From Amoeboaphelidium protococcarum (taxonomy: Eukaryota > Aphelidiomycota > Aphelidea), in the NCBI GenBank assembly GCA_023515745.1, contig JALECJ010000257.1, positions 2,916,687 through 2,980,686 on the forward strand: a stretch of 64,000 nt of DNA, given 5' to 3'. A program made the position numbers and the translations under genes. Positions 12,624 through 23,896 of this stretch are shown in pieces. The notes below the pieces were generated by a model. That model did not search any database and was not told the origin of the DNA. It was given only the letters and a program-made list of their open reading frames with translations. Each line of letters starts with the position of its first letter. The stretch's first letter is position 1.

Positions 12624-12995
12624 TTATATTTTGTGAGATTTAATGCTAATGAGGCAAGATAAGATTTTTGTGGTTTATTATTATTATTAGTGAATCGGTT
12701 TTGTAAACGTCAGATTTTGACTTTGACTTACAGGCATTAAAAAGCAATATTTTAACTTATATCTGATAACGTATGATATGAAGTTGCTGTATTTTGTAAC
12801 AGACAATGTTACACAGGTCGGCATCAAGAGAGAGAGAGAGAGAGAGAGAGACCATTTCTCGCCCCGCTTCCAACGACGCGTCGCCCACTCCTTTTTCCGT
12901 TTCAATCTTTCAGAGTTGTGTTGATTTCAATTATCTCACTGTATTCCAATTTATAACTCTGCAGTGGCATAGTGGTCATACAGTAAATCATTTTA
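12624..12995. promoter_or_regulatory. Intergenic region with (GA)n tract
   Basis: No gene seen in about 370 bp. A pure (AG)n run occupies about 12826-12851 and an ACGCGT palindrome lies at 12876-12881, roughly 120 bp upstream of the PACT-protein start. A promoter role is inferred from position. Confidence 0.4.
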
Positions 12996-15900
12996 ATGAA
13001 TAGAGAAGAAAAGTTGGCTCTGGCTAGGAAGAGGCTGAATAAGTTTTAAAATAAAAAGTCTTCCTCTTCACAGTCTTGTCTGGACGGCATTGATGGCGGT
13101 GAACAAGCAGTGGACAGTGCTGCCCAACAATCTACTACAAGTCTGTATGAAGATGCTGCAGATGACGTGATGGGTCAGGATGATAGTACTTAGTCTGAAA
13201 ATAAATCATCTCCTCAACAGTCAACTGAATCTGTGATGGCATAAGATCTGGATATAGGTTAGGAGCAGCCTCCTGCCTCTTTTGAAGCGAATATTAGTCC
13301 ATCTGAACCATCTCCTCCCACTCTCGAGTATGTACCACCTCCGTCTTATAGCAGACGTAATTCATCTCAATTATTGGACAGAATTTAATTACTCGAAGCT
13401 GAAAATTCCAAACTGAAGAAGGATGTGGACGCATAATCGTAAGAGATTATAGATTTGCAGACGCAGCTGAGAACGAGTAAGGACGGACATGCCAATTTGA
13501 GTGAGCAAGTCTCAAAGCTTTAATAAGAGTTACATACGACTAATGATTAGCTTAAATAGAGTAAAGCGGTCGAGTAAGAGGAGTGGAAAGAGAGATATTA
13601 AGCTTTAGAGGAAGAGTTGCAAATTGTGAAATTGAAGAATGAAGAGTATGAAGAGTAATTGAATCAGAAGCAACTGTCTTTATCCGGAAGTCTTAGTGAA
13701 GTGGAAGATTTAAAAGCTAGCAACGATGTCCTTAATTAGAAGCATAATGAGATGTAAGATCAGTAGGAGTTATAGAAGAAATTAGAAGTGGAGATTGCGC
13801 GTAAAGATTTAGTTTTCAAAGACTTGCTAAAGCTGCTTGATTTTGACCAAGAAGGAGATTTTGATAGTGATTCTTTATTGAACAAAGTGCATGAACTTTA
13901 TGAGGACTCGAAAAGGTTGAAAGACTAGAGTGCAGAAGTTGAGTAAGCTCTGTATGATAGAGATCTGTAAATAGAGTCTTGTTAAAAGCTTAAGAGTGAA
14001 AATGATAAACTGCATGAAGAAATGCAGTCTTTGCGGAGTGATCATGAAGCTGAAGTGTCGTCCCAACTTGTGCAAATAAAGAAGCTTGAAGAGAAGTTGG
14101 TGGATTATGATAAAGTGAAAGATGCCAGTGAGAGTACTGCAGAGAAGTTGCGATTGATAATTCCTGTATATAAGTAGTTCTAATTGTTTATTAGCTAAAT
14201 TTCTGGCAAGGATGGGATTAATGATGCAAACGAGGATGAAGTGCTAAATGAAGAGAATATATCTGAGCGCCTGGTATCTCTATTGGGACAATTTGAGGGT
14301 GATTAAGCACAGATTATCCGTCAAAAAGTTCAGTCCTATGATCAACTTCTGTCCGAGAAGTAAGCGCTTGAATGCACAGTTGGTGAACAGGAATCTCTGC
14401 TGTAAGAAGTGAAAGCTGATTTTGAGTAGATTTAGAATAATCACTAGATGCTTACAGAGTATTTGGAGATTTAAAGTGGTGATGGCGTCGATGGCGAAAA
14501 TGTTAAGTTAGACTTTCCTCTTGGTAAAAAACTGAACGAGTTTGTGAATAGATTGAAGATTGAAGTCACATAATCTTTAGACTAAGTTGCAGAGCTGGCT
14601 TGTGAAAATCAAGTTTTGAAAGACTAGTCGAGACATTTATCTGACCTTTTATCCCAGAAAGAGCACGATTTGGACATCTCTAAGCAGGACGTATAATAAA
14701 AGCTGGCCATAATCGCTGATTTGGAGTACGATTTGGATAGTGTGAGATCTTAAAAAGTTATCTCTGTAGATTCGTATGAAGAAGCTCAAGATTAATTGAG
14801 GCAGACTAAAGCAACTCTGACATAAGTGGAGAATAACTTTCGCTTGTTAAATGATAGGGCGATTCAATTAGAAGTTTAATTTGATTAGAGTAGAGATTTA
14901 TTGCTGTAATATGCTACAGCGATTAAAAGCTTTTGTCATGAACATGAGGAATTTGAAACCATCTTGAATGGTGTCATTGGAGATAAAGATGGGCAATTGA
15001 ATGCCCCAGAGTGGCTTGATTGTTTGAACAAGATTTTTGGTAAATTGCCAGATTCTACATTGTCAAGCACTGCTCTTTCACTCCGGTAAGAGTTGAAGGA
15101 GCTGTCTGCTGAGCTAGACTCTAAAGTCACTTTGGATAATAATAACAAAGCCGGTAATGGTGATGCGCTATAGTAGTTGGAGTCGGATCTTAAATCTACT
15201 CAGAGTCGATGTAAAGATTTGGAGATTGCTCTGTCTGAGGCTTAAGATAGTTTTGATGAGTAATTGAAATTTAGAGATTAGTGTATTGCAGATCTTGAGT
15301 CGTAATTGTCAAAGCTGTACTCTCAGAAAAGCTCTCCTATACTGAGCAATGACAGCCAAGCGCAGATTCAGCAACTGGAATAGCAACTGCAAGAGTTGAA
15401 GTTGGCACATGGAACCAAAAATTTGCATATCAGCCAGTTGGAGAGTCAAGTTAGTGAACTTAAATCTGAGATTGCGGTGAAGGCTTAGTAAATCAAAGAG
15501 ATGAGAGAATAGCTGAGAGTTTCAGAGACTAGAGTCACGGCGATGTAGAAGTAACAAGTGGAAATGCAGTCTCGAATTTAGCCGCTGTAGAAGATTGAGA
15601 ACCATGTAGAGTATTCATAGAATGCTGATGATCAAATATTGTCATCTTTGGATGGGAATGAGGTTGATTATTAGGATGGAGATTAGAAAAAGTTTTATGA
15701 CATGTTCAGTCAGACGGGAGAGACATTATCTGCTATTGATCAGTTGGTCAAGTTGACTCGATCTGCACAGTTAAAGTAAAATAATACGGAGGTGGCATAG
15801 AATATAACCGTCAGTTCAGATAATACAGAGTATCGTATTTTGTAGGAAGAGGTCAAGTAGTTAAGAAGAGCTCTGATGGAGATTACAAAAGTATAGTCAG

Positions 15901-17135
15901 AGGCTGATGACAATATGGACGCTGCCTAGATCTTACTGCATGCCCAAGTTGACTAGTTGAGACGTGTGTGGGAGCACGAGATGGAAGCTAATGGTATTTT
16001 AAAGGGAATTTTAATCGAGCTGCGTTAAAAGTTTTTAGAGTAGAGCTCTCCAATTGCGGTGTAAAGTTCTCAACAGATTTTGGGTAGGTCCGAGAATTCC
16101 ATGTAGTAATTATCTCCGACTGCCGATGAAAATGACGGCGAAATAATGATGGTGGATAAACTGATGAAGAGAATTGATCAGTTGGAGTTGACAATGACTG
16201 AAGATAGAGTTCCACTTTCGGCGATCAGTGGCCAGACATCCGATATTCCACCTTAGGATTATGCACGTCTGAAGAAGGCTGTTCGTAAGAGAGATAAAGT
16301 CATTGAAGAGCTCAAGCTAGAGTATGAACGTGTGATGATGGAGAAGCTTGCTTTCGAACGACAGTTGAAAGATGTAATTGGTAAATTGAAGCAGTAGTCT
16401 GCTCAGTTTGAACTAGTGTAGTAAGATATGTCAACGGAGAGGTAGCAGCTGGTCGCATCTTTTAAAGATAAGTTAAATGAGCTTGAAGCTGTCAATAGAA
16501 AGTAGACTGAGATCATCACTCGACTAAGAGAGGAACGAGATTAACACAGAGCTCTGTCTTCCGTGAATAGAATGAGTTCGTCGTCGTCTGTTGAGAACGG
16601 TGTCTCCAAATAGTTGGCTGCAGAATTGAGTGCTTTAAAGGAGTAGTAGAGATAGCTTGCGGAATGTATCAGAAATAATCTGAGTGCGTCAGAGTATGGA
16701 CGATTGTCGGTGAATTCATCACAGCATCATCTAGACAGCTCTGGCTTACTATTGACTTCTAACAAATTGAATGCCCTTCTCAATTACGAGCGTGAGAAGC
16801 ATAATAAGCACTGCCAAGTAATGATGAAAGAATTGCAATAGATCCGGGCGTCTTATCACAAGGATCTTGGTCACAAATAAGATCTGATATACTAAAAGTC
16901 TATCTTGCTGATTGTGCTGTCCCGTGCTCAACATTTTGACAGCCTGTGCCATTTGATATCTGCCCGCCTTCAAAGTCCTATCCATCTCAGGGTGCGAGGT
17001 CGCCTGTTGTTTAAATGTGCCGCCAATGCCGTCATAGCAGCTGTCCGTCTTAGGCGATTGATTAACAAGAGTATTCCATCTGATGGCTCTGCTCAAACTG
17101 CTAATCTTCCCTCTGGTCTCCAACATTATCACTGA
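12996..17135 (+). CDS. Pericentrin/AKAP450-like PACT-domain coiled-coil protein
   Basis: 1379 residues, almost entirely predicted coiled coil. The N-terminus EEKLALARKRLNKFQNKK resembles the short basic N-terminal motif of AKAP450 and pericentrin (KLEAGKAKLAQFRQRK type). The C-terminus from about residue 1290 is not coiled coil and contains LLFKCAANAVIAAVRLRRL, which fits the PACT motif that anchors pericentrin, AKAP450 and fungal Pcp1/Spc110 to the centrosome or spindle pole body via calmodulin. Between lie Ser-rich (30-130) and long heptad regions. Function inferred: scaffold recruiting gamma-tubulin complexes to the microtubule-organising centre. Other large coiled-coil proteins such as golgins share the N-terminal motif, but not PACT. 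Dozens of Gln codons are TAA/TAG, so standard-code gene finders would see only fragments. Confidence 0.8.
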
Positions 17136-17234
17136 CTCAGCCTAGAAATAAGAGATGAAATAAAATAAAGTAATTTGTATATCCGACACAAATTGTTTAT
17201 TTAACACTGCAAAGTACTTTTTTAGTGATCAGAA

Positions 17235-18535
17235 TCACTACATCTTTTGGAATATGACTGCATTATTTAATCCAGCATCACCGAGAGATTGAGCGTCTTC
17301 CAACACTTTGGTGGGAAACTGAGTCTACAGAGAGTAACTTCTCCCTCCTTGACCTGGCCTGGAGTTGTTGATGAAATTTCTAACATCAGCCACCGTATGC
17401 GTCAAATTAAAGCGCGCCACCATTCTAGTGCCGTCAGCTAAACGAATTTGAATCGAAGTTACAGGCTTAGCGTCATCAATCTTTAATGTGAACGACGATG
17501 ATGATGATTGTTGCGTCGGAGCTTTCTACTACGATGATGATTGTTACGAAGAGTCCTGAGGCACAACACTTCCCAATCTATTTCCAGTACCAGAGAAGGC
17601 CTTCACACTGCGCTTAGGTGGAACATACATCTAATCACGCTTCTCTTCAACTTTCACCACTGCTCTCTGACCAGGCTGGACATTGAATAGATGCAGAGGC
17701 GCACGTCCACTCAAAATCAACTCTAGTATTTGCTTATTCTTTGGATCATCATACTTTAACAACTCTCCATCCTCACCAATAGTAAATCCATCTTTCCAGA
17801 AGGTGATACGTCTTTCTACCTCTGGTAATTCATGCCCCTATTACTGCTAATGCTAATTTAAACCTGATTGACCAGGCACTTGAGGATAACTAGGATCTGG
17901 AATGACTTCACTCTGCACATCTTCCCCACCCAACTTGTATCCGGTGCCTTTAAACACTGGCCTGGAAAGAGCGGACTGCTGGGGCATTCTTGATTAATAT
18001 GAACCTTCATCTTCATCTTCATCATCATCACCTTCAGAAGGTCCAAATCCAGCCATCTACTGGGCCTTCTTCAAGAGCTGTTGGACAACATCATTCGATC
18101 CGGATCCCGAATCTTAAGGCGGACCTTCCACCAGCATTCCACTCTTCTCACCGCCGGTAAAGTAAGTCTGTTTTTCCTTGTCATCTTTACCACCCTATCC
18201 CTGACCACCACCACCAGATTGTTGTAAATCACTAAAAGTTGCAATTCCTCTTCTACCGCTACTACAACTAGACATAGTGTACCATACATTATAAAAATAA
18301 AGTTTTAAACAATATCTAAGATTTACCTGTCTGACACGGGAGCTTAAGACTAACTGCTGCTACCTCTTTAGATAGTTGATGCAATTTATGGCTACTTAAG
18401 ACCAGTGTCATAATGAGTCGTTACTGCCTCATCAACATTCCACTAATGCGCCTCTAACAAGTGTTCAGCCTCACTGCGACTCAATCCACTAACCTCAACC
18501 AGCGCTTGGATCTTGTTCTATTTCTCTCCATCCAT
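17235..18535 (-). CDS. Cdc48/p97 cofactor Shp1/p47 (UBA-SEP-UBX)
   Basis: Two exons (18327-18535 and 17235-18267), 413 residues. The protein links the AAA ATPase Cdc48/p97 to ubiquitinated substrates. UBA domain at residues 1-45 ([20 protein letters not shown]); then GIATFSDL, the family's short SDL motif; an acidic run ([11 protein letters not shown]); a SEP domain near 210-275 ([20 protein letters not shown]); and a C-terminal UBX domain ([20 protein letters not shown] ... NAVIFQKM). Splicing is needed to join the UBA exon to the rest. The coding sequence ends with TAG immediately before TGA, giving a terminal Gln under the reassigned code. Confidence 0.93.
18268..18326 (-). other. Intron in Shp1/p47 gene (59 nt)
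   Basis: Minus strand GTAAAT ... GTCTAG. It interrupts a Ser codon (AG|T) and connects the UBA exon to the GIATFSDL region. An ATG lies inside the intron end, which could mislead a gene caller into starting there. Confidence 0.85.
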
Positions 18536-19032
18536 TTTCACTTGACAGTCTGATTTATAAACACTAAATGTCGAGTGAATATAGAAAAATTAGCAGTTCA
18601 GACTGTTGTAATGATGTTGAAATGAAGTTTCTTTGAAAGCCTCAGCGCAGACCAGCGGGTAAAGGAAGGACGCGAGAGAAAGAAAGAGGGAGAGAGAATT
18701 TCTAAACGTGTTACCAAAAGCCAGAGAGAACGTGAAACCAAGATTACGCGAGGAACGACAGTAATGAAATGATGACACCATGAAGATGGCGACTTGTCAA
18801 TTATAGATCTCTATCCAGATTACGTCCTAATTGGTTCTATGACTGTTCACTCACTTCTTTTGAGATATTCAGAATAAACACTAGAAAAGTTGTGCATGGA
18901 TTTGGTTCTCAAAGGCTTTACATATATTAGCATCAACATAATAATTCAATTTAAAAAACCGAGTTGCAATAAGACTAAAAGCTAAAAATAAATCAAATTG
19001 CAGTAAACATATTATCATATAATGTAATAATT
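18536..19032. other. Intergenic region, about 500 bp
   Basis: 5' flank of Shp1/p47 and 3' flank of the next minus-strand gene. Contains purine-rich GA-type runs near 18670-18700. No supported gene. Confidence 0.35.
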
Positions 19033-19626
19033 TCATTGTTCATTAATACTGAATAGTCTATTAGAGCCACGATGTTTGCCAAAGCCATTGTTGAAGACTC
19101 TACGCAACTTCTTCACTTGGGAACGCGTAGCATATCGGACGCGTCTAATGCGTTGACGTCTGACGCGCGACTTCTTACCAACCTTGTGCGTTGAATTGGA
19201 GCTCATTCGCTTAAAATTCTACCTGCTTGCCAAGTGGCTAGATGTAGGAATGTATCTCTGCATCGCCTCCATCTGGTAGAACACTGACTGATTATGAACT
19301 TGCGTCTTCTTCTGATGCGGCTGCAATACGTGTTTCTAATACAGTTTCCATTACTTTCGCGATACCAGATTAATATCAGATTTATCCATAAACTGGAGCA
19401 GAGATTTTCTACCGGCACTACTATTCTCATAGACTGAAGTCTTCACATTCATTAGCGTGGGCATAAAAGTCTCCGTCTCGTACTTGTGCGTGTGGAGACT
19501 AAATTTTTATGGCCTTTTTGACGCGTACAAAGCACTACTTGTGCTAAGGCATCTTTGACTATTACTTTTAAATATACTACCTGATATTTGCAAATTTTAT
19601 CTAAATAAGCTTGCTAATTTCAACAT
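19033..19626 (-). CDS. Basic protein with mitochondrial-type N-terminus, unknown
   Basis: 197 residues, uninterrupted once TAA/TAG are read as Gln, ending in TGA. The start at 19626 gives MLKLASLFRQNLQISGSIFK then QRCLSTSSALYAS, which looks like a cleavable mitochondrial presequence (basic, hydroxylated, with an RCLS-type cleavage context). The remainder is strongly basic, notably HKVGKKSRVRRQRIRRVRYA near the C-terminus. I do not recognise the family. A mitochondrial ribosomal protein or other mitochondrial RNA-binding protein is a reasonable guess from charge and targeting only. It is divergent from the sphingolipid reductase gene across 143 bp. Confidence 0.65.
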
Positions 19627-19769
19627 TTCAAATTTCAAGTTATTTCAGTTGATATTTCTCCGTAAAGGAACGACAGATGGAAAAAGAAGTTCGCTGATTG
19701 ATTGAATAAATTGACGGCAGTGGAAACGTTCTTAAATACAACACCGAATACAAATTAAACGCGCTAGAA

Positions 19770-20750
19770 ATGAATTAAATTGGCGTATGGTTGGGACTGA
19801 CTAAAGACAACGGCAAGGTATGGCGTGATTTAACTGGGAGACACGTTCTTGTTAGTGGAGGATCTAAAGGTTTGGGTAAAGCTGTTGCGTTAGAATGTGC
19901 TAAAAGAGGGGCCAGTGTTACCATACTTGCACGTAACTAGAAGGATTTGAACTTGGCGGTAGAGGAAATCAAGTCCAGTATTGGCTAATCGTCATCAAGT
20001 CAAGTTATCTAATCATTCAGCGTCGATGTTACCGATGGTTTGAAGCTGGCGGAACTTGTTCGTAACAAGATCTCGTAGTCTCCTGCAGGTGTTCCATCTC
20101 TGGTATTTGCCTGTGCTGGTAGAGCATAGCCTGGCCTGTTTCTCAACTCTGATCTTGCCGTGTACGAGCAGTCAATGAGGTTAAATTACATGGGCGCGGT
20201 CAATCTCATCCAGCCATGCGTACAGATAATGGTGGAGAATAAGATTCAAGATGCTCATGTCGTCGTAATTGCGTCCACTCTTACCTACTTTGGACTGATT
20301 GGGTACTCGAGTTACAGTCCGGCCAAGTTTGCATTGCGTGGATTCACCGAAAGTATTAGATAGGAACTTAAACCGCTCAATATAGGTGTACATCTGATGG
20401 CACCCGGAGGGATTCTCAGTCCTGGCTTTGAGGAGGAGAACAAGATCAAGCCGGATATAACCAGGAAGATTGAAGGCGACGATGCCCAGACACCTGAAGT
20501 TATAGCCAAGTATTTACTCTCTGGACTGGAGAAAGATTATCAGGAGATTACATCAGACTGGATTACAGATGTTGCAAGATGTGTCGGTGGTGGTATTCAG
20601 AAACATAATGCTGGATTCTTTGATCGAGTACTTGCATTTGTAGGATTTTTTATATTCTACGCGTTTGGATGGATTTGTGATATTGAGATCAAACAATGGG
20701 CCAAACAAGGTGGATATAAGACTGTAACCGACACGCCGAAAGTTGAATGA
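19770..20750 (+). CDS. 3-ketodihydrosphingosine reductase (Tsc10/KDSR)
   Basis: 326 residues, short-chain dehydrogenase fold. It reduces 3-ketodihydrosphingosine to dihydrosphingosine with NADPH in the ER, the second step of sphingolipid synthesis. Seen: the cofactor loop VSGGSKGLGKA, FACAGRAQPG (NAG position), the catalytic Ser in VIASTLTYFG and the YxxxK pair in YSSYSPAKFALRGF, then LNIGVHLMAPGGILSPGF. The hydrophobic C-terminal segment VLAFVGFFIFYAFGWICDI is a membrane anchor of the Tsc10 kind. Length matches the family. The second Gln (TAA) follows MN. The start ATG gives 28 residues before the Rossmann fold, which is normal. Confidence 0.92.
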
Positions 20751-20804
20751 AAGTATTAGTTCTTCATAAGGGTCGAATTTACAATATCAATTCTATAATA
20801 GCAA

Positions 20805-21206
20805 TCATTATTTAGTCTAGCCTTCTCTCTAATCTAACGCTTTTTACTTTTATCGAATCTAAGCCGCCAGTTCAATGATGGATGGTTTCTACGTCTCCAC
20901 AGTGGAGTTGAATTAAGTATTATCAGCGTGTAAAGATGGCCTAATGTTGACCTAACCACCACCACCGCTGACTTTTGAGTTTATATACGAATAAATCTTC
21001 TTATCAAGGCCAGTTATCTTTTCAAGCTACTACTTTCGGTATTCTTCCACATCCAACTGTCCAGTGTAGATTCCCAAAGTCACATATAACACATTGATTC
21101 CTACCAGTATGGCGCCAGTAAACACCATTGCCGTATCTAGACGCGTTCGCCACCTAGGCAGTGTATTTCCAGGATTAAATTCAGGACGTTTTCCCCAATT
21201 GACCAT
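20805..21206 (-). CDS. Small single-pass membrane protein, unknown
   Basis: 133 residues ending in TGA. The N-terminus MVNWGKRPEFNPGNTLPRWR is polar and basic, followed by one hydrophobic helix (MVFTGAILVGINVLYVTLGI, about residues 26-45) and a charged Gln-rich tail. No family recognised. Sequence before the helix suggests an N-in orientation, possibly of an organelle membrane. Ten or so Gln are TAA/TAG, concentrated in the tail, so the end of the protein depends on the code assignment. It lies convergent with the KDSR gene and divergent from MOB1. Confidence 0.6.
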
Positions 21207-21424
21207 CACTATAGTATTACTGTTAAAATCAGCGATACGAAAAGTGAGAGATATTTATCACGATGAAAAGTGTTTTGTGCAGTTGACAGCGATAACTCTA
21301 AGCAGCGAAGAGAGAGAGAGAGACATTTTGTATCACAACAAGAATCAGTTGTTGTTTCATTTGCCATTATTGTGATAAGTAAATAGAATCTAATAAATTA
21401 TATAGATTGTAAAAATTGGACATA

Positions 21425-22329
21425 ATGACTACATTTTTTAGGTAAGACGTTGCCTGTTCTTTCAGCATTAATAATAATAATAATCAGTAATCCATCTTCT
21501 TGAATGTAGCAAGTTGATGACCAAGAGCAAGAAGAGCAATGATAATTTGGCTGCCCAGTTGAAGGCCAAGTTGACGAAACCATTGTTTCTGAATGATCCA
21601 TACGTTAGGCAGACTATTGTATCTGGCTCAATGAACAATATCATTTGTCTGCCGTCACATCTCGTTAAATATGAGGATGAATGGGTGGCTACAATGATGT
21701 CTGATTTCTTTATCCTCACCGGCCATCTGTACTCTTGTATAAATGAATTTTGCACTGGTCAGAGCTGTCCCACAATGACTGTTGGCAGGGAAGGATGCTT
21801 GTGGATGACCAAGTACGATCCTAGTTCTCAGGGTGCCGTCAATGAAGTATTATGGCTAGATAGCAATAAGAAGAATACAAAAGTATCAGCCTCGCAGTAC
21901 ATTGATCTGTCAATGTCCACCATTCAGTCAGTGTTGGAAGATGGCTAGATATTTCCTACATCATCACTATCGTCACTTGGTAATGGCGCAACAGATTTCA
22001 GTCCTCAATTTAAATCTATTGTTAATGAGAGGATCTACAAACAACTTTTGCGTGTATTCTTACACATTTACTATGCCCACTACGAGGATATGTTGAACGT
22101 CTCCATGGAAGGTTATCTGAATACTGTTTTCAGTCATTTCGTTCTATTTGGTCGAGATATTTTGTAATTTGATTTCGAGTCCACAGTGCCACAAGGTTGG
22201 ATGTAACAGTTGGTAAATGAATATTTGGGAAGTTCCAAAATTGGCAGCAAGACAGATTTGCGCGTCAACAGTAATAATAACATTGCAGAGAGCGGAACTG
22301 GTAAAGAAGTTGTGATAGAGAGGCAATGA
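21425..22329 (+). CDS. MOB1-like kinase activator
   Basis: Two exons (21425-21441 and 21510-22329), 278 residues. MOB1 binds and activates NDR/LATS (Dbf2/Sid2) kinases in mitotic exit, SIN and Hippo signalling. The zinc ligands are visible as CTGQSC (C-x4-C) and HIYYAH (H-x4-H), around the family motifs VKYEDEWVATMMSDFF and SCPTMTVG. The first exon codes for only MTTFF and a split Ser; without splicing no ATG-led start is as good. The C-terminal 45 residues beyond the Mob fold are Ser/Asn/Gly-rich and not conserved. Human MOB1 is 216 residues; the yeast form is also extended. Its partner class, a GCK-III kinase, is encoded at 52.6-54.1 kb. Confidence 0.92.
21442..21509 (+). other. Intron in MOB1 gene (68 nt)
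   Basis: GTAAGA donor after only 17 coding nucleotides and a TGTAG acceptor. Joins AG|C (Ser). It contains a run of ATA/ATT triplets. Confidence 0.8.
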
Positions 22330-22401
22330 TGAATAGATATGTTGACTATAGTATATAAGTTTTTAATCTTAGGGAAATGTATAGAAATTCAGTCAGTTCT
22401 G

Positions 22402-22805
22402 TCAATGTTGACGAGGATCAGTGTCTTGAAGCAAGCCCATTGCATCTTTGTACTCTTGCCCATTCTTATTAACACCATCAGCGTGACAGAGATCGTACAA
22501 TTCTTGATACGTCACGTTTACACGGTTTCTGATGTCTGGAATCAATTTCTCCGTTTCACGTAACAGTTCCGTGGCTTTTCTTACCAGAAAGTCGTTCTGC
22601 TCTCCAGCATTGTCACCCTCTTCACAACTACGTAATTTATCTACTTTATCCTAATGTTGCTTCAACTCAGTCTCATAATATTGCAAATCTTTCTTGTATC
22701 TACACATTCAGAAGTATTAAATAATATATATTTCCTTGTTAGAATCACGGCCAGTTACCTCTTTAGTATTCCAGTCTTACGCTTAATTTCCGTGTCAATA
22801 GTCAT
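22402..22805 (-). CDS. Tubulin-binding cofactor A
   Basis: Two exons (22759-22805 and 22402-22699), 114 residues. TBCA is a small three-helix chaperone that captures beta-tubulin during tubulin folding. The N-terminus IKRKTGILKRYKKDLQYYET matches the IKTGVVKRLxKE region of the family; ATELLRETEKLIPDIRNRV matches the second helix with the MIPD-type turn; and EYKDAMGLLQDTD matches the third. Length is normal (about 108-115). The intron lies inside the first helix, and splicing regenerates LKRYKK. The gene starts about 75 bp from the tandem repeat array. Confidence 0.9.
22700..22758 (-). other. Intron in TBCA gene (59 nt)
   Basis: Minus strand GTAACT ... GTGTAG with an internal TTCTAAC branch-like element. 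Splits an Arg codon (AG|A). Same length as the Shp1/p47 intron. Confidence 0.8.
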
Positions 22806-22880
22806 GATTTCTGGAGTGGGAGTTAAAACTTACTGTTGAGAGGAAAACAAGTGCCGCGTTTAAAGTGGGAGATCCCATTC

Positions 22881-23560
22881 AAAACAACAGATCCCATGTC
22901 AGAACGCCGAGAGTAACTCTATTGAGCTGCAGTAAAGTTCAGAAGTAAGCGAATAGAGTGCGTAAACATATTATCCACCTGAAATTGGGATGTTGCTCTC
23001 CCTCAAAGATCTCAGGGTGATCTGTTGAAAACTACCGGTATTAGCTCAAACACGGTAAAAACAACAGACCCATGTCAGAGAGCTGAGAGTGGTTGTACCG
23101 AGCTGCAATAAAGTTCAGCAGTAAGCGAATAGAGTGCTTCATGATATATCCCAACTGGAATCGGAGAACCGCTCTTCTTCAGAGATCTCAGGGTGATCTG
23201 TTGAAAACTACCGGTTTTGACTGAGAACACGGTAAAAACAACAGATCCTTCACCAGCGGGCTGAGAGTAGCTTTATTGAGCTGCAGTAAAAATCAGCAGT
23301 AAGCGAATAGAGTGCTTAAACATATTGTCCAGCATGAATCGGAGTGTTGCTCTCCCTCAAAGATCTCAGGGTGATCTGTTGAAAAATACCGGTTTTAGCT
23401 CAAAACACGGTAAAAACAACAGATCCATGTCAGAGAGCTGAGAGTGGTTGTACCGAGCTGCAATAAAGTTCAGCAGTAAGCGAATAGAGTGCTTAAAATG
23501 TGTTATTGAACCATATTAAGATTTACTTTCTAATGCACATCAGGGTGATCTGTTAAATAC
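22881..23560. repeat. Four tandem ~177-bp non-coding repeats
   Basis: Units start at 22881, 23058, 23235 and 23413 (periods 177, 177, 178); the fourth diverges in its second half. Best-kept blocks are CAGTAAGCGAATAGAGTGC in mid-unit and TCAGGGTGATCTGTTG near the end. AACAGATC at the unit start can pair with GATCTGTT about 130 bases later (units 1, 3 and 4; unit 2 has a mismatch). Between units is an inverted repeat, ACCGG(T)TTT ... AAAACACGGT. On the minus strand the closing arm is followed by GTTTTT in the units, reminiscent of a Pol III terminator. No long reading frame runs through it. Units 2 and 4 agree best in the first half, 1 and 3 in the second. Identity unknown; a small-RNA gene array or a satellite are both possible. 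Confidence 0.85.
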
Positions 23561-23896
23561 CACAAACTATTCTACATTGACTATCAACCAGATAAGACTG
23601 TCGCGATGCAAATCGGTTAAAATGAGAAAGTATTAGCATTGCAAAAATCAGCAGATTTAGATATTAAGCTATAAAGTAGCTAGTTGATAGTTAACGACCC
23701 AGAAGACCAGAAGTCAGGTTATGCGTTATCCGTCGTATATCGATCGTCCTTACTAAGCTCTCCCTCTTTCTCCGTGTTTCGCCTAAGCTTGTCCAACATC
23801 GGAATTGATTTCTTTTCTTTCAATATTTTTTTGAATATTAAGTTGTTCTTGTATATACCATTAAGGAGACTAAGCATTAATACCTATAAAAGTAAT

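Noticed and set aside
22881-23560. CRISPR array
   Set aside because: Units are about 177 bp, diverge internally, lack short constant repeats with unique spacers, and lie in a eukaryotic contig.
22881-23560. TPP riboswitch, because CTGAGAG and GTGATCTG occur in the repeat
   Set aside because: The downstream GCGnAGGGA block and correct spacing are absent, and tandem four-fold repetition outside a thiamine gene would be unusual.
22881-23560. 5S rRNA, U5 or other snRNA cluster
   Set aside because: No Sm site, U5 loop, 5S internal control region or other diagnostic motif could be matched.
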